From SAR202 cluster bacterium (GTDB taxonomy: Bacteria > Chloroflexota > Dehalococcoidia > Lucifugimonadales > Lucifugimonadaceae): a DNA stretch of 64,000 nucleotides. The translations under genes and the position numbers were made by a program. Shown one piece after another: positions 56,574 to 64,000 of this stretch. The notes under the pieces were generated by a model. That model was not told the origin of the DNA. It did not search any database and saw only the letters and a list, made by a program, of their open reading frames with translations. The first letter of the stretch is position 1; each line of letters opens with the position of its first letter. The stretch lies in NCBI GenBank assembly GCA_009392215.1, contig VFGZ01000026.1, forward strand, positions 1-64,000, written 5' to 3'.

Positions 56574-57041
56574 TCACTCTTCCGTCTCCACTTCGGTTTG
56601 TGTTAGTAACTTGTTGATTTTCGGCGCTGATTCAGCGATTTCACTTGCTTGGGAAATCAACGATTTTCGTTCGAGGTCCCAGGCGTTGGTTGACCAAATT
56701 TCTATGAATCTGCCCGTGCCGACTATGATCACGTCTTCGCCTAACTCGGCATATTCACGCAACTGTGATGGAATGACGATTCGTCCGCTGCGGTCGAGTT
56801 TTCCCGTGAAAGCCCCTGAGAATGTCAGGCGAGCTAGTTTCCGCGCTCTTGCGGATGTGCTCGGTTCCCGGGATATGTCGCTGGCGGCCCGTTCCCATTC
56901 TTTGGGAGTGTAGACAACTACACACTTATCGTAGGCACGTCCTAGGATAATGCCATGCTCGAACGCTATTCTGAAACGTGCAGGAATAGCGATCCTACTT
57001 TGAGGATCTATTCGATGTTCGTATTCGCCAGCAAAAATCAT
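56574..57041 (-). CDS. mraZ: Transcriptional regulator MraZ
   Basis: 155 residues with the duplicated MraZ fold: EYEHRIDPQSRIAIPARFR and, about 60 residues on, GKLDRSGRIVIPSQLREYA are the two DXXXR-type AbrB-like repeats. MraZ binds DNA upstream of the dcw operon and represses it. It is the first gene of this set; a 10-bp repeat array lies just upstream. Confidence 0.95.
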   Translation of the reverse strand: MIFAGEYEHRIDPQSRIAIPARFRIAFEHGIILGRAYDKCVVVYTPKEWERAASDISREPSTSARARKLARLTFSGAFTGKLDRSGRIVIPSQLREYAELGEDVIIVGTGRFIEIWSTNAWDLERKSLISQASEIAESAPKINKLLTQTEVETEE

Positions 57042-57084
57042 GAGGTTCTCTTCGGTAGAAAATCTGCTCTGGGTTATCTTGATT

Positions 57085-57134
57085 TACACCCTTTTTAACC
57101 CAATACGCGACAAATTGTGCCATATTGCCACTTT
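57085..57134. promoter_or_regulatory. MraZ-box-like array with 10-bp period upstream of mraZ
   Basis: Read on the minus strand, five consecutive 10-mers from 57134 are AAAGTGGCAA, TATGGCACAA, TTTGTCGCGT, ATTGGGTTAA and AAAGGGTGTA; each has G in the fourth position and GTG/GGG-like cores. Known MraZ sites are 10-bp direct repeats of AAAGTG or TGGG type. It lies 44-93 bp before mraZ. Confidence 0.45.
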
Positions 57135-57308
57135 AAAGGGCAATAGATTCGGGGTCTGCTTTAGTGTAATTTCTGCGTGACCAACGTACTCCTGGACGTG
57201 CTAGGATCGAGAGAGCTAACTATGAACATCTATGATTTGAGTTCAGCAAGTCCTGCATCCGCACGCTAGTACTATGAGGCAGGCTAATTATGAGAATCGC
57301 TTGTTCGA

Positions 57309-57818
57309 GTGAAGGGAGATAGAGCAATAGTTGCCTATGCGGTTTTAACTAGTAGTGATAAAGGTTCGCTTGGGAAACGCACCGACACGAGTGGTGATGC
57401 TGTTGTCGAAATGATGCAAGACGCGGGACACACGCTCGTTGCGCGTATTATTTTGCCGGACGAATTTAACGAACTATATGAACAGATAACTGCGTGGTCT
57501 GATGCCGGCGAAACTGATGTTATCCTCACTACAGGCGGTACGGGGCTTTCTAGAAGGGATATCATGCCGGAAGTGATGAAGTCGTTGATTGACTTTGATA
57601 TACCAGGCATGGCGGAGGCGATGAGATCGGAATCCTTGAATTTAACGAAGATGTCTATGATTTCAAGGGCTGTCGTCGGAGTGCGTGGATCAACGCTAAT
57701 CATTAATCTCCCAGGGAGTACTGCAGGGGTTAAGGATAATCTGGCAGTTGTAGTCCCAGTGATCACTCACGCTGTAGAGGTTCTTCAGGGTCGCCAGTTA
57801 GGACCTCACCCTGCTTGA
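57309..57818 (+). CDS. MogA/MoaB-family molybdopterin-binding protein
   Basis: 169 residues. YAVLTSSDKGSLGKRTDTSG starts the fold, LTTGGTGLSRRDIMPE is the MPT/ATP-binding signature, and NLPGSTAGVKDNLAVVVPV the closing strand. It should adenylylate molybdopterin before Mo insertion in molybdenum cofactor synthesis. The GTG start at 57309 has no strong SD; AAGGGAGAT occurs just inside the frame, so a later non-standard start cannot be excluded. Divergent from mraZ. Confidence 0.9.
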   Translation: MKGDRAIVAYAVLTSSDKGSLGKRTDTSGDAVVEMMQDAGHTLVARIILPDEFNELYEQITAWSDAGETDVILTTGGTGLSRRDIMPEVMKSLIDFDIPGMAEAMRSESLNLTKMSMISRAVVGVRGSTLIINLPGSTAGVKDNLAVVVPVITHAVEVLQGRQLGPHPA

Positions 57819-57966
57819 CCCGACTGGATTTTTGGTAGAAAGTCGCTGTTATCCACAAAAATAACGATGTCTGGGGTTGGATTGGTGATTTGGTGTGGAT
57901 GATTCCGGGATAAACCAGCGTGTTTTATTACAAACTCTGAGCATGGGAACTATTCGTTTATAAGCC

Positions 57967-58683
57967 GTGAAGATTTCGATAATAACGTTATTTACAGATA
58001 TGTTTGAAGGTCCATTTCGCACCAGTATTGTTGGTAGAGCCATTAAGTCTGGTTTACTGGAAATTGATCTTGTGCAGTTACGCGAATTTGCGACAGACGA
58101 TCGCAGAACAGTAGATGAAGCTCCATTTGGCGGTGGTCCTGGTATGGTCCTTAAGGCAGGGCCATTGGCTGACGCTGTTGATTCAATCGCTGCCAATTCA
58201 CCAGATGGAAAGAAACCACATGTGATTCTTATGTCAGCACAGGGGCTTCCGTTAACTCATCGCCGAGCACAGCAACTTTCTCAAAAAGATGAACTTGTGT
58301 TGGTGTGTGGGCACTACGAGGGTGTTGATGAGCGCTTTATAGAAATTTGTGTGGATGAAGAAATTTCGATTGGTGATTTCGTCATGACAGGTGGTGAGAT
58401 ACCTGCGATGGCTCTTGCTGATGCTGTCGTTAGATTAATACCTGGAGTGCTCGGTGGAGAGGATTCCAATAAGTACGATTCATTCACTTCTGGAGCGGAT
58501 GCGTTGCTTGAAGGTCCGGTCTATACCAGACCTGCGAACTATCGCGGGATGAAAGTGCCGGAGGTTTTGTTAAGCGGTGATCATTCGAAAATTGATGCAT
58601 GGAAACGCACTCAAGCTTTACGTAGAACTGAGGCTCGCCGACCTGATCTACTAAAAGGCTGGCCACCAGATGGCGCGTCTTGA
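57967..58683 (+). CDS. trmD: tRNA (guanine(37)-N(1))-methyltransferase TrmD
   Basis: 238 residues with a GTG start. ISIITLFTDMFEGPF opens TrmD, DDRRTVDEAPFGGGPGMVLK is the knot region, and VCGHYEGVDERFIE plus SIGDFVMTGGEIPAMALAD are the SAM-binding trefoil-knot loops. It methylates N1 of G37 in tRNAs, preventing frameshifts. In many bacteria trmD follows rpsP and rimM, here it does not, but rplS follows as usual. Confidence 0.97.
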   Translation: MKISIITLFTDMFEGPFRTSIVGRAIKSGLLEIDLVQLREFATDDRRTVDEAPFGGGPGMVLKAGPLADAVDSIAANSPDGKKPHVILMSAQGLPLTHRRAQQLSQKDELVLVCGHYEGVDERFIEICVDEEISIGDFVMTGGEIPAMALADAVVRLIPGVLGGEDSNKYDSFTSGADALLEGPVYTRPANYRGMKVPEVLLSGDHSKIDAWKRTQALRRTEARRPDLLKGWPPDGAS

Positions 58684-58701
58684 TTTATGTTTTTTTCTCA
58701 C

Positions 58702-58719
58702 AGTCGTAAAAAAACGACT
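58702..58719. other. A-loop hairpin downstream of trmD
   Basis: AGTCGT at 58702-58707 and ACGACT at 58714-58719 form a 6-bp stem around six A. It sits after a T-rich stretch and before rplS. It may be part of the L19 leader or a weak terminator; no T-tail follows. Confidence 0.3.
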
Positions 58720-58782
58720 CTGATTGGTATTGCTGCTGAGAGCTATGACGTTATAGAATTTGTCTCTGCATTAAAACAATTC

Positions 58783-58802
58783 GACGCCTATGGGCGTCTT
58801 TT
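58783..58802 (+). terminator. Terminator-like hairpin in the rplS leader, possible attenuator
   Basis: GACGCC-TATG-GGCGTC (58783-58798) is followed by TTTT, the shape of a short intrinsic terminator, and it ends 20 nt before the rplS ATG. A terminator inside a ribosomal-protein leader suggests attenuation or autogenous control by L19, or simply the trmD end. Confidence 0.5.
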
Positions 58803-58822
58803 CGCGATGAAAGAATTTAGAT

Positions 58823-59176
58823 ATGGATGCCGCATCATTGATTGAGCGAAAAGCGCTTGACCACATCGATGACTTCCAGCCTGGCGATACTGTTACGGTC
58901 AACCTTCGAATTGTTGAGGGAGATCGTCAGAGAGTTCAGGCTTTTCAGGGTAACGTAATTTCCGGACGACATCTTAATTCAAGGAGTCCATTACCGGGAG
59001 ACACGTTTGTGGTTAGGCGTGTGTCATATGGGGTCGGTGTTGAACGAATCGTTCCGTTTCATTCTCCAAATGTCGAATCTGTAAAAGTTACTCGTCGTGG
59101 TAAGGTTAGGCGTTCCAGACTCTACTATCTTCGCGGGCTTACAGGGCGAAAAGCGCGAATCAAAGAACGGCGTTAG
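58823..59176 (+). CDS. rplS: 50S ribosomal protein L19
   Basis: 117 residues, normal for L19. [20 protein letters not shown] is the family start, FQGNVISGR and [18 protein letters not shown] the core, and [17 protein letters not shown] the basic C-terminus that contacts rRNA at the 30S-50S bridge. It follows trmD in the usual order. The upstream hairpin may control it. Confidence 0.97.
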   Translation: MDAASLIERKALDHIDDFQPGDTVTVNLRIVEGDRQRVQAFQGNVISGRHLNSRSPLPGDTFVVRRVSYGVGVERIVPFHSPNVESVKVTRRGKVRRSRLYYLRGLTGRKARIKERR

Positions 59177-59341
59177 CCTTAATTGAATTTCTTGCATTAA
59201 CTCCGACGCGGATAACTCAACATTATCTTTCGTTTGAGATATGTTGCTTAATTCAACTTTGTATCTGGTTTATGGTTGACCACTTCAAGTCATATCCGAT
59301 AATGGGCTAGGCATCAGACCACTGATCATTTGGAGTAGCGA

Positions 59342-61813
59342 GTGCTGTTCGCTGAAGTAGCCGTTGATTTCCCTGATGAACGAGCACGTACTTTCACATA
59401 TAAAGTACCTGATGCTCTTGAACTTGCGGTTGGCGATTTAGTATGGGTCCCTTTTGGCCCTCGCACTCTTCAAGGTGTGGTTTTTGAGATAAACACATTT
59501 GAGTCTACCGGTCTTCAGAAAATCCGTTCAGTCAATGCACGTACTGTCGGTGGTCCGTTCATCTCACAGGATTTAATCGATGTTGCCCGATGGGTGGCCA
59601 AGTATTACCGGACAACACTTTTTGCTGCCTGTTCTTTACTACTACCGCCTGGTGCCTCTTCCAGATTGCGTATTTGGTTATCCGTTGGAGATTCTCGCGG
59701 TGATTTCTCAAAACAGGAACAACGGGCTTTCAACTACATTCTAAAGCGGGGTCGAGCGACCAAGTCACGTGTGATTCGACTATTGGGTAAGAGAGGGGTC
59801 TCGATTGTTGAACGTATGATTCGGCAGCGTTTTATTGTTGCTGAATCAGAATGGCAGAAACCGCGCGTGTCTGCTGTCTTCACAAGTCGCATTGAGATGA
59901 CTGCTAGCGAATCACAGGCAAAGCAATTAATTGACCGGTTTGCAAATAGTAGGTCATACAGGCGGGCTGAATTACTTGTTTGGTTTCAGTCTGGGAAAAT
60001 TGCTCAAACTAAATCTGCATTGAACAGTTTGTTTGGTGTCGCTGCGGTTAACTGGGCTTTTGATGAAAAACTTTTGCGAATACGAAAAGTCAGAAGAGAT
60101 CGCGATCCATTAGCAGATCATTTTTTTCAACAGGTATTTCCTCATTCCCCTACCGTTGCTCAACATGCAGCGATAGACCAGATAGTGACGCAAATTCAAT
60201 CAGGGAAATTATCAGACGACCCCACTGGAAGGCGTTTTTTGCTGCATGGAGTGACCGGCTCTGGTAAAACGGAAGTTTACCTACAGTCGATTGAGGCCTG
60301 TATTGCAAATGGGAAAAAGGCCATATACCTAGTCCCAGAGATTGCATTGACTGCACAAACTCTGGAACGTATTGCATCTCGATTTCCTGGAAAAGTTGCA
60401 CTACTGCATTCAGGACTGACTGTAGGGGAGCGTTATGACCAATGGTGGCGTGTTAAACAGGGGGATTTTCAGATTATTTTGGGCTCGCGAGGGGCGATTT
60501 TTTCACCGGTGGATAACCTCGGACTTATCGTAATTGATGAAGAGCACGAATGGACTTACAAGCAAGCGGACCAAGCTCCTAGATATCACGCTCGGGTAGT
60601 TGCTGAACGCCTTTCGCAACAGACAGGGGCTGTTTTGGTTTTAGGTAGTGCTACTCCTGATGTTTCGAGTTATCGATCTGCGCGTTCTGGGCGCTATCAG
60701 TTACTTGAACTTCCTGATCGATTAGGCTCCCAATCTGAAGGACGAAATTTAAAACTTAGTTCATCTTTGGCGGAAACTGAAATTATCGACATGCGGCAAG
60801 AACGTGCTGAAGGACATTTTGACATGCTCAGTCGTAAGTTGATTGACCGGATGCGGGATTCTTTGGACGAAGGCGGGAAAGTAATTTTATTTCTTAATCG
60901 TCGTGGTTCTGCATCCTTTATACAGTGTGTGGAATGCGGTAAAGTCCGTGAGTGTCCAAGGTGCGATACCTCACTTACTTTTCATCGTGATTTCGATAAT
61001 GCACGTGTCCGCGGTGCTCAACTACTTTGCCACTATTGCAATTATAGAGTTAGATCTGACTCGGTATGTCCGGTATGCGCAGGCAAACAGATGAGAAGGT
61101 CATCGCCTGGTACGCAGATGGCTGCAGAAGCTGTCCGCCAGTGGTTTCCTCGAACTGAAGTCATACGTTGGGATTCAGACACCGCTAGAACCGCCAGGGA
61201 CCATAAGAGGATATTGAATGATTTTGTGCAAAGTGACTCTGGGGTTCTTATCGGGACTCAAATGGTTGCAAAGGGTCTGGATATTCCAACTGTAACGTTA
61301 GTTGGGGTAATTTCTGCTGACACTGGATTGGCCGTGCCTGATTTTCGAGCAGGCGAACGTGCTTTTCAGGTTCTTACCCAAGTGGTGGGAAGGAGTGGTA
61401 GAGGTGTATCCGATGGTAGGGGGCTTATTCAAACATTTAATCCTGACCACTATGCTATTCAGGCAGCTGCAGATCAAGATTATGGGCTGTTTTACGATAT
61501 TGAAATTCGTATGAGGGCTTCTTATGCAAACCCACCTTTTACGAAAATAATCAAACTCACCCATTCGGCTGCAGACCCCTCAAAGGCTGAAAATGAAGCT
61601 AAACGCATGTCTGAAATGTTGGGAAATGTCCGTGAATCTTATGGCGAAACGGGCGTTGTGGTTATCGGCCCAACACCCGCTTATCCTTTGAAGTTGCGCA
61701 ATATGTATCGCTGGCAAATATTGATCAAGGGCTCGCATCCTGACAGACTTCTTGAATTGGTGCCCGCCAGCTCCTTATGGGTCGTGGATATAGATCCAGT
61801 GATGATGGGTTAG
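59342..61813 (+). CDS. priA: Primosomal helicase PriA
   Basis: 823 residues. AEVAVDFPDERARTFTYKVP opens the 3'-end DNA-binding domain; LLHGVTGSGKTEVYLQ is Walker A, IDEEHEWTYKQ the DEEH box, LGSATPDVSSY motif III; four to eight Cys form two zinc sites (CVECGKVRECPRCD, LLCHYCNY, SVCPVC); and QVVGRSGRGVSDG is motif VI. PriA reloads the replicative helicase at stalled forks. The GTG start has GGAG 6 nt upstream. Confidence 0.96.
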   Translation: MLFAEVAVDFPDERARTFTYKVPDALELAVGDLVWVPFGPRTLQGVVFEINTFESTGLQKIRSVNARTVGGPFISQDLIDVARWVAKYYRTTLFAACSLLLPPGASSRLRIWLSVGDSRGDFSKQEQRAFNYILKRGRATKSRVIRLLGKRGVSIVERMIRQRFIVAESEWQKPRVSAVFTSRIEMTASESQAKQLIDRFANSRSYRRAELLVWFQSGKIAQTKSALNSLFGVAAVNWAFDEKLLRIRKVRRDRDPLADHFFQQVFPHSPTVAQHAAIDQIVTQIQSGKLSDDPTGRRFLLHGVTGSGKTEVYLQSIEACIANGKKAIYLVPEIALTAQTLERIASRFPGKVALLHSGLTVGERYDQWWRVKQGDFQIILGSRGAIFSPVDNLGLIVIDEEHEWTYKQADQAPRYHARVVAERLSQQTGAVLVLGSATPDVSSYRSARSGRYQLLELPDRLGSQSEGRNLKLSSSLAETEIIDMRQERAEGHFDMLSRKLIDRMRDSLDEGGKVILFLNRRGSASFIQCVECGKVRECPRCDTSLTFHRDFDNARVRGAQLLCHYCNYRVRSDSVCPVCAGKQMRRSSPGTQMAAEAVRQWFPRTEVIRWDSDTARTARDHKRILNDFVQSDSGVLIGTQMVAKGLDIPTVTLVGVISADTGLAVPDFRAGERAFQVLTQVVGRSGRGVSDGRGLIQTFNPDHYAIQAAADQDYGLFYDIEIRMRASYANPPFTKIIKLTHSAADPSKAENEAKRMSEMLGNVRESYGETGVVVIGPTPAYPLKLRNMYRWQILIKGSHPDRLLELVPASSLWVVDIDPVMMG

Positions 61814-61870
61814 CCAAATCTAAGTATTCAAATAGAATTTTGTTTACTGTTCTTCTTGAAAGGTGAAATT

Positions 61871-62575
61871 TTGTCACTTAGGCGAATAAGGGTATTTCCC
61901 GATCCTATCCTGCGGAAGAAGTGCAGAACCGTTCGTCGGGTAGATGGCAAAGTGCGCGAGTTAGCTCAAGATATGCTTGAGACCATGGATGCCGCCGGTG
62001 GCGTGGGACTAGCTGCAAATCAGGTGGGTGCGCTGCAGCGGGTAGTGACGCTACATTTGCCAGGGGAGGAGTCAGGAATAATCCTAGTGAATCCTGAGAT
62101 TAGAGATTCTCAAGGGGAAAGAGAAGTCATAGAAGGTTGTCTGTCCCTGCCGGGATACGAGGGCATGGTCAAACGATCGATGATCGTTAAGGCTCGATGG
62201 CTTGATCAGCATGGTTCAAGAATTAAAGTTACGGCTGAAAACTTATTCGCTCAGGCTCTTGAACACGAAGTGGATCACCTCAATGGGATCTTGTATGTTG
62301 ATCATTTGTTGGAACATGAAAAACTAGCTGCCGCAGGAACGCATATTGCTGAAGGCCAGCCGCATATGCATGATTTAGAGGTTGAATTACACGTTGAGCA
62401 TAATGATGAAGATTCCAAGTCTTCAGAATCTGATGTAGAAGTTGTTCACAGCACCATTAAATTCAGTGAGCTTTATTCCGAATCATCTGTTGATCAAATG
62501 CAATATGACCTTAGAATTGCTGGGTATGTTTCAGATTCGATTAAATCTCTCGAATCTGAAACCGATTCCACCTAG
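61871..62575 (+). CDS. def: Peptide deformylase with acidic C-terminal extension
   Basis: 234 residues from TTG 61871 (AAGGTG 7 nt upstream). All three motifs are present: GVGLAANQVG, EGCLSLPG with the metal Cys, and HEVDHLNG with the metal His pair and catalytic Glu. It removes the formyl group from nascent proteins. The last ~75 residues after LLEHEKLAAAG are a Glu/Asp/Ser-rich, probably disordered tail not found in ordinary deformylases of ~170-190 residues. The tail has a second, more structured-looking C-terminal patch (QMQYDLRIAGYV). Confidence 0.95.
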   Translation: MSLRRIRVFPDPILRKKCRTVRRVDGKVRELAQDMLETMDAAGGVGLAANQVGALQRVVTLHLPGEESGIILVNPEIRDSQGEREVIEGCLSLPGYEGMVKRSMIVKARWLDQHGSRIKVTAENLFAQALEHEVDHLNGILYVDHLLEHEKLAAAGTHIAEGQPHMHDLEVELHVEHNDEDSKSSESDVEVVHSTIKFSELYSESSVDQMQYDLRIAGYVSDSIKSLESETDST

Positions 62576-62920
62576 CCGGTGTTCAGGGATGCAAATCCTG
62601 TTAGCTAATTGAGTACTTTGACGTTCATCTGGGTTATATATTTCATCTGTTCAGTTTTGAATTTGCTCAAAATCCGAGCTTATTTCAACAGCGAATTTAG
62701 ATTAATCGAGTGTTATACTTCGACCTTGCCTGAACCGCCTTGGCGGTTGAGGCCTGATTTCAAAGTTTTCTTATCGGTGCCGATTTTGCCAGCATTTCAT
62801 GATGGAATCGGGGTTAAGCTTTAGCGGTATCCCAATGCAATAATGATCGGTATTGAGCGTTGTAATAAATCACATATACACGCCGCCTCTGCGGCGCGTT
62901 TCGCGTAAGAGTCTGAGTTA
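62576..62920. other. Non-coding gap before secD with two inverted repeats
   Basis: 345 bp with no credible gene; yajC, often before secD, is absent. AACCGCC-TT-GGCGGTT (62733-62748) and CGCCGC-CTCT-GCGGCG (62881-62896) are GC-rich inverted repeats. The second has only TTT nearby; it may terminate def or precede secD as leader structure. I could not place the secD promoter. Confidence 0.4.
62881..62896. other. GC-rich hairpin before secD
   Basis: CGCCGC and GCGGCG pair exactly around CTCT, 24 nt before the secD start. Possible def terminator or leader element; the T-run is short. Confidence 0.35.
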
Positions 62921-64000
62921 TTGAGTAGATTTAGAGGTTTGATCCTCACAGGAATAATGGTTGTTAGTGCGGTTTTCGCACTAGCTATTTCGGAAGTTAA
63001 TATTTTCGGATTTGTTAGAGGCAGTGATAGTCCGCTGGGTCTAACACTTGGGCTGGATTTAGAAGGTGGGACTCATCTTGTGTATAAAGCCATGCCGGAG
63101 GATGGGAGAGAGCCGACTAAAGATGACATGGAAGGCTTGCGAAACATAATTGACAAGCGTGTCAATGAGTTCGGAGTTAGCGAGGCTAGTGTTCAACTCC
63201 TTGGTGGGGGCGTCGATTCTGTGCCTGACCGAGTGCTTGTTCAAATTCCAGGGCAGACTGGTGCAGCAATTACATTGAATTTCGATGCTGATACTGTTAC
63301 TCCTGAAACACTTCAGGCGTTTTTCAGAAGTGAACTTGGGCGTCCGGAGGCGGTGGTTATCCGAAACGATAATGGCTCTTTGACCGTTCAGCTTGAGGAT
63401 ATTCAAGGTGAATCTGAAGCGGATGAATGGCGGGACGCTATTATTTCGCAATATCCAGTAGCACTGCAGGTGGGATACGTGTTGCCACAAACGGATTCTC
63501 CGACAGTTGTCGAGGGTAATGCGGAAGAGTCTAAATCAGATGAAGAGATAGGGACTCTTCCAACCTTAGACGAGGTTAAGGGAGCATTTGCCTCCGTGGG
63601 CCGAAATGATGCAGTAGTTGATGCTGTCGATGGAGCCGAGGGACTCTTTTCAATCCTCATGTACGGTATGGATCTAAATACCACTGATGACACTGGCAGG
63701 CCTGTTCTTGGCGAAAACCAACGTATCATGGCTGCACTACGAGAAATTGGCACTGTCCAGTTCACTTCCAGCCAAGGGACTTTGACTCAGTGGACACTTG
63801 GTGGGGGCGTGCAAGAAGCTAAGAATCTGATTGGTAAAACAGCCCAACTCGAATTTCGGTATCGAGAGTGTGGCGATATTTTGGCTCCATCAGAAGATAT
63901 GCCTTGGCCACCTAATGGTCTCTCACAGGATGAGTGGGCGATTGAGAGGTGTTCCAACCCTGCGTATTTTACAGAATCTGCGACTGAAATTGATGCGGCT
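62921..64000 (+). CDS. secD: Protein translocase subunit SecD, 3' end beyond window
   Basis: 360 residues present, gene continues past the window. TTG at 62921 gives LSRFRGLILTGIMVVSAVF, a positively charged N-terminus and first transmembrane helix. LTLGLDLEGGTHLVYKA is the SecD P1 opening signature and IDKRVNEFGVSEASV its second. The periplasmic (P1) domain follows, with a negatively charged insert ESKSDEEIGT and the later LGGGVQEAKNLIGKTAQLEF block. SecD with SecF uses the proton gradient to drive late steps of protein export. The start was found by hand since it has no ATG or GTG. Confidence 0.92.
   Translation, partial: MSRFRGLILTGIMVVSAVFALAISEVNIFGFVRGSDSPLGLTLGLDLEGGTHLVYKAMPEDGREPTKDDMEGLRNIIDKRVNEFGVSEASVQLLGGGVDSVPDRVLVQIPGQTGAAITLNFDADTVTPETLQAFFRSELGRPEAVVIRNDNGSLTVQLEDIQGESEADEWRDAIISQYPVALQVGYVLPQTDSPTVVEGNAEESKSDEEIGTLPTLDEVKGAFASVGRNDAVVDAVDGAEGLFSILMYGMDLNTTDDTGRPVLGENQRIMAALREIGTVQFTSSQGTLTQWTLGGGVQEAKNLIGKTAQLEFRYRECGDILAPSEDMPWPPNGLSQDEWAIERCSNPAYFTESATEIDAA

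Noticed and set aside
62609-62824. 71-residue frame with a hydrophobic start before secD, in the usual yajC place
   Set aside because: It lacks the YajC MIRPQ-type block, starts TTG, and the later part is Pro-rich without pattern.
1-64000. CRISPR arrays, long direct repeats and riboswitches
   Set aside because: I looked for repeated 25-40 nt units and for common riboswitch cores (THI, cobalamin, SAM) and saw none.

Overview
The window looks like a free-living, probably marine, bacterial chromosome from the Chloroflexota, most likely a SAR202-type member of the Dehalococcoidia. The support is indirect. There is an unusually dense set of enolase-superfamily, mannonate-dehydratase-like, RraA, HpcH/HpaI, SDR and Ldh_2 enzymes, a pattern SAR202 genomes are known for. 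The ribonucleotide reductase is B12-dependent. The division cluster holds mraZ, rsmH, ftsA and ftsZ but no mur or ftsI genes, as expected for Dehalococcoidia without peptidoglycan. GTG and TTG starts are common and GC is moderate. I see no phage, transposon, CRISPR array or integration scar.

Layout: 1-634 is the start of an enolase-superfamily gene cut by the window edge, followed by tRNA-Arg(CCG). 1009-7535 is a translationally coupled AddB-like/AddA-like nuclease-helicase pair. 7623-12080 is a run of two SDRs, a Nudix hydrolase, an M20 peptidase and an RraA-like protein. 12102-18320 has a PhnP-like hydrolase, an HpcH/HpaI aldolase, a GYD protein, an orphan transketolase-like (E1-beta) subunit, an L-rhamnonate-dehydratase-like enzyme and an MFS transporter. 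After tRNA-Pro(TGG), 18877-22847 holds an MtnA-type isomerase overlapping an aldolase-SDR fusion, then yaaA. 23069-29815 has a mannonate-dehydratase-like gene and a minus-strand operon (enolase, small membrane protein, MFS, SelA-like PLP enzyme, ThDP enzyme).

30102-44752 is mixed: a beta-lactamase-fold hydrolase with a DUF885 peptidase, an MBL hydrolase, a zinc-ribbon protein, two tandem Ldh_2 dehydrogenases, a CinA-like protein overlapping a nucleotidyltransferase, a nitroreductase, a kinase-like protein, a FIST protein, a GSA-aminomutase-like enzyme, a HAD protein and an acetamidase. 45032-64000 is mostly core: birA (apparently damaged or misread at its 5' end), yggT, proC, pdxA, nrdJ, nrdR, a second mannonate-dehydratase-like gene, ftsZ, ftsA, rsmH, mraZ, mogA/moaB, trmD, rplS, priA, def and the first part of secD.

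Taken together, the accessory half suggests catabolism of sugar acids and other oxidised carboxylates: dehydratases give 2-keto-3-deoxy acids, aldolases and ThDP enzymes split or decarboxylate them, SDR and Ldh_2 enzymes handle the redox steps, and MFS carriers import. The most interesting module is the isomerase plus aldolase-dehydrogenase fusion at 18877-22021, which could be a one-polypeptide version of the DHAP shunt for 5-deoxy- or 5-methylthio-pentose salvage. Regulatory signals worth testing are a tandem NrdR-box pair upstream of nrdR-nrdJ and a 10-bp-periodic MraZ-box-like array upstream of mraZ.
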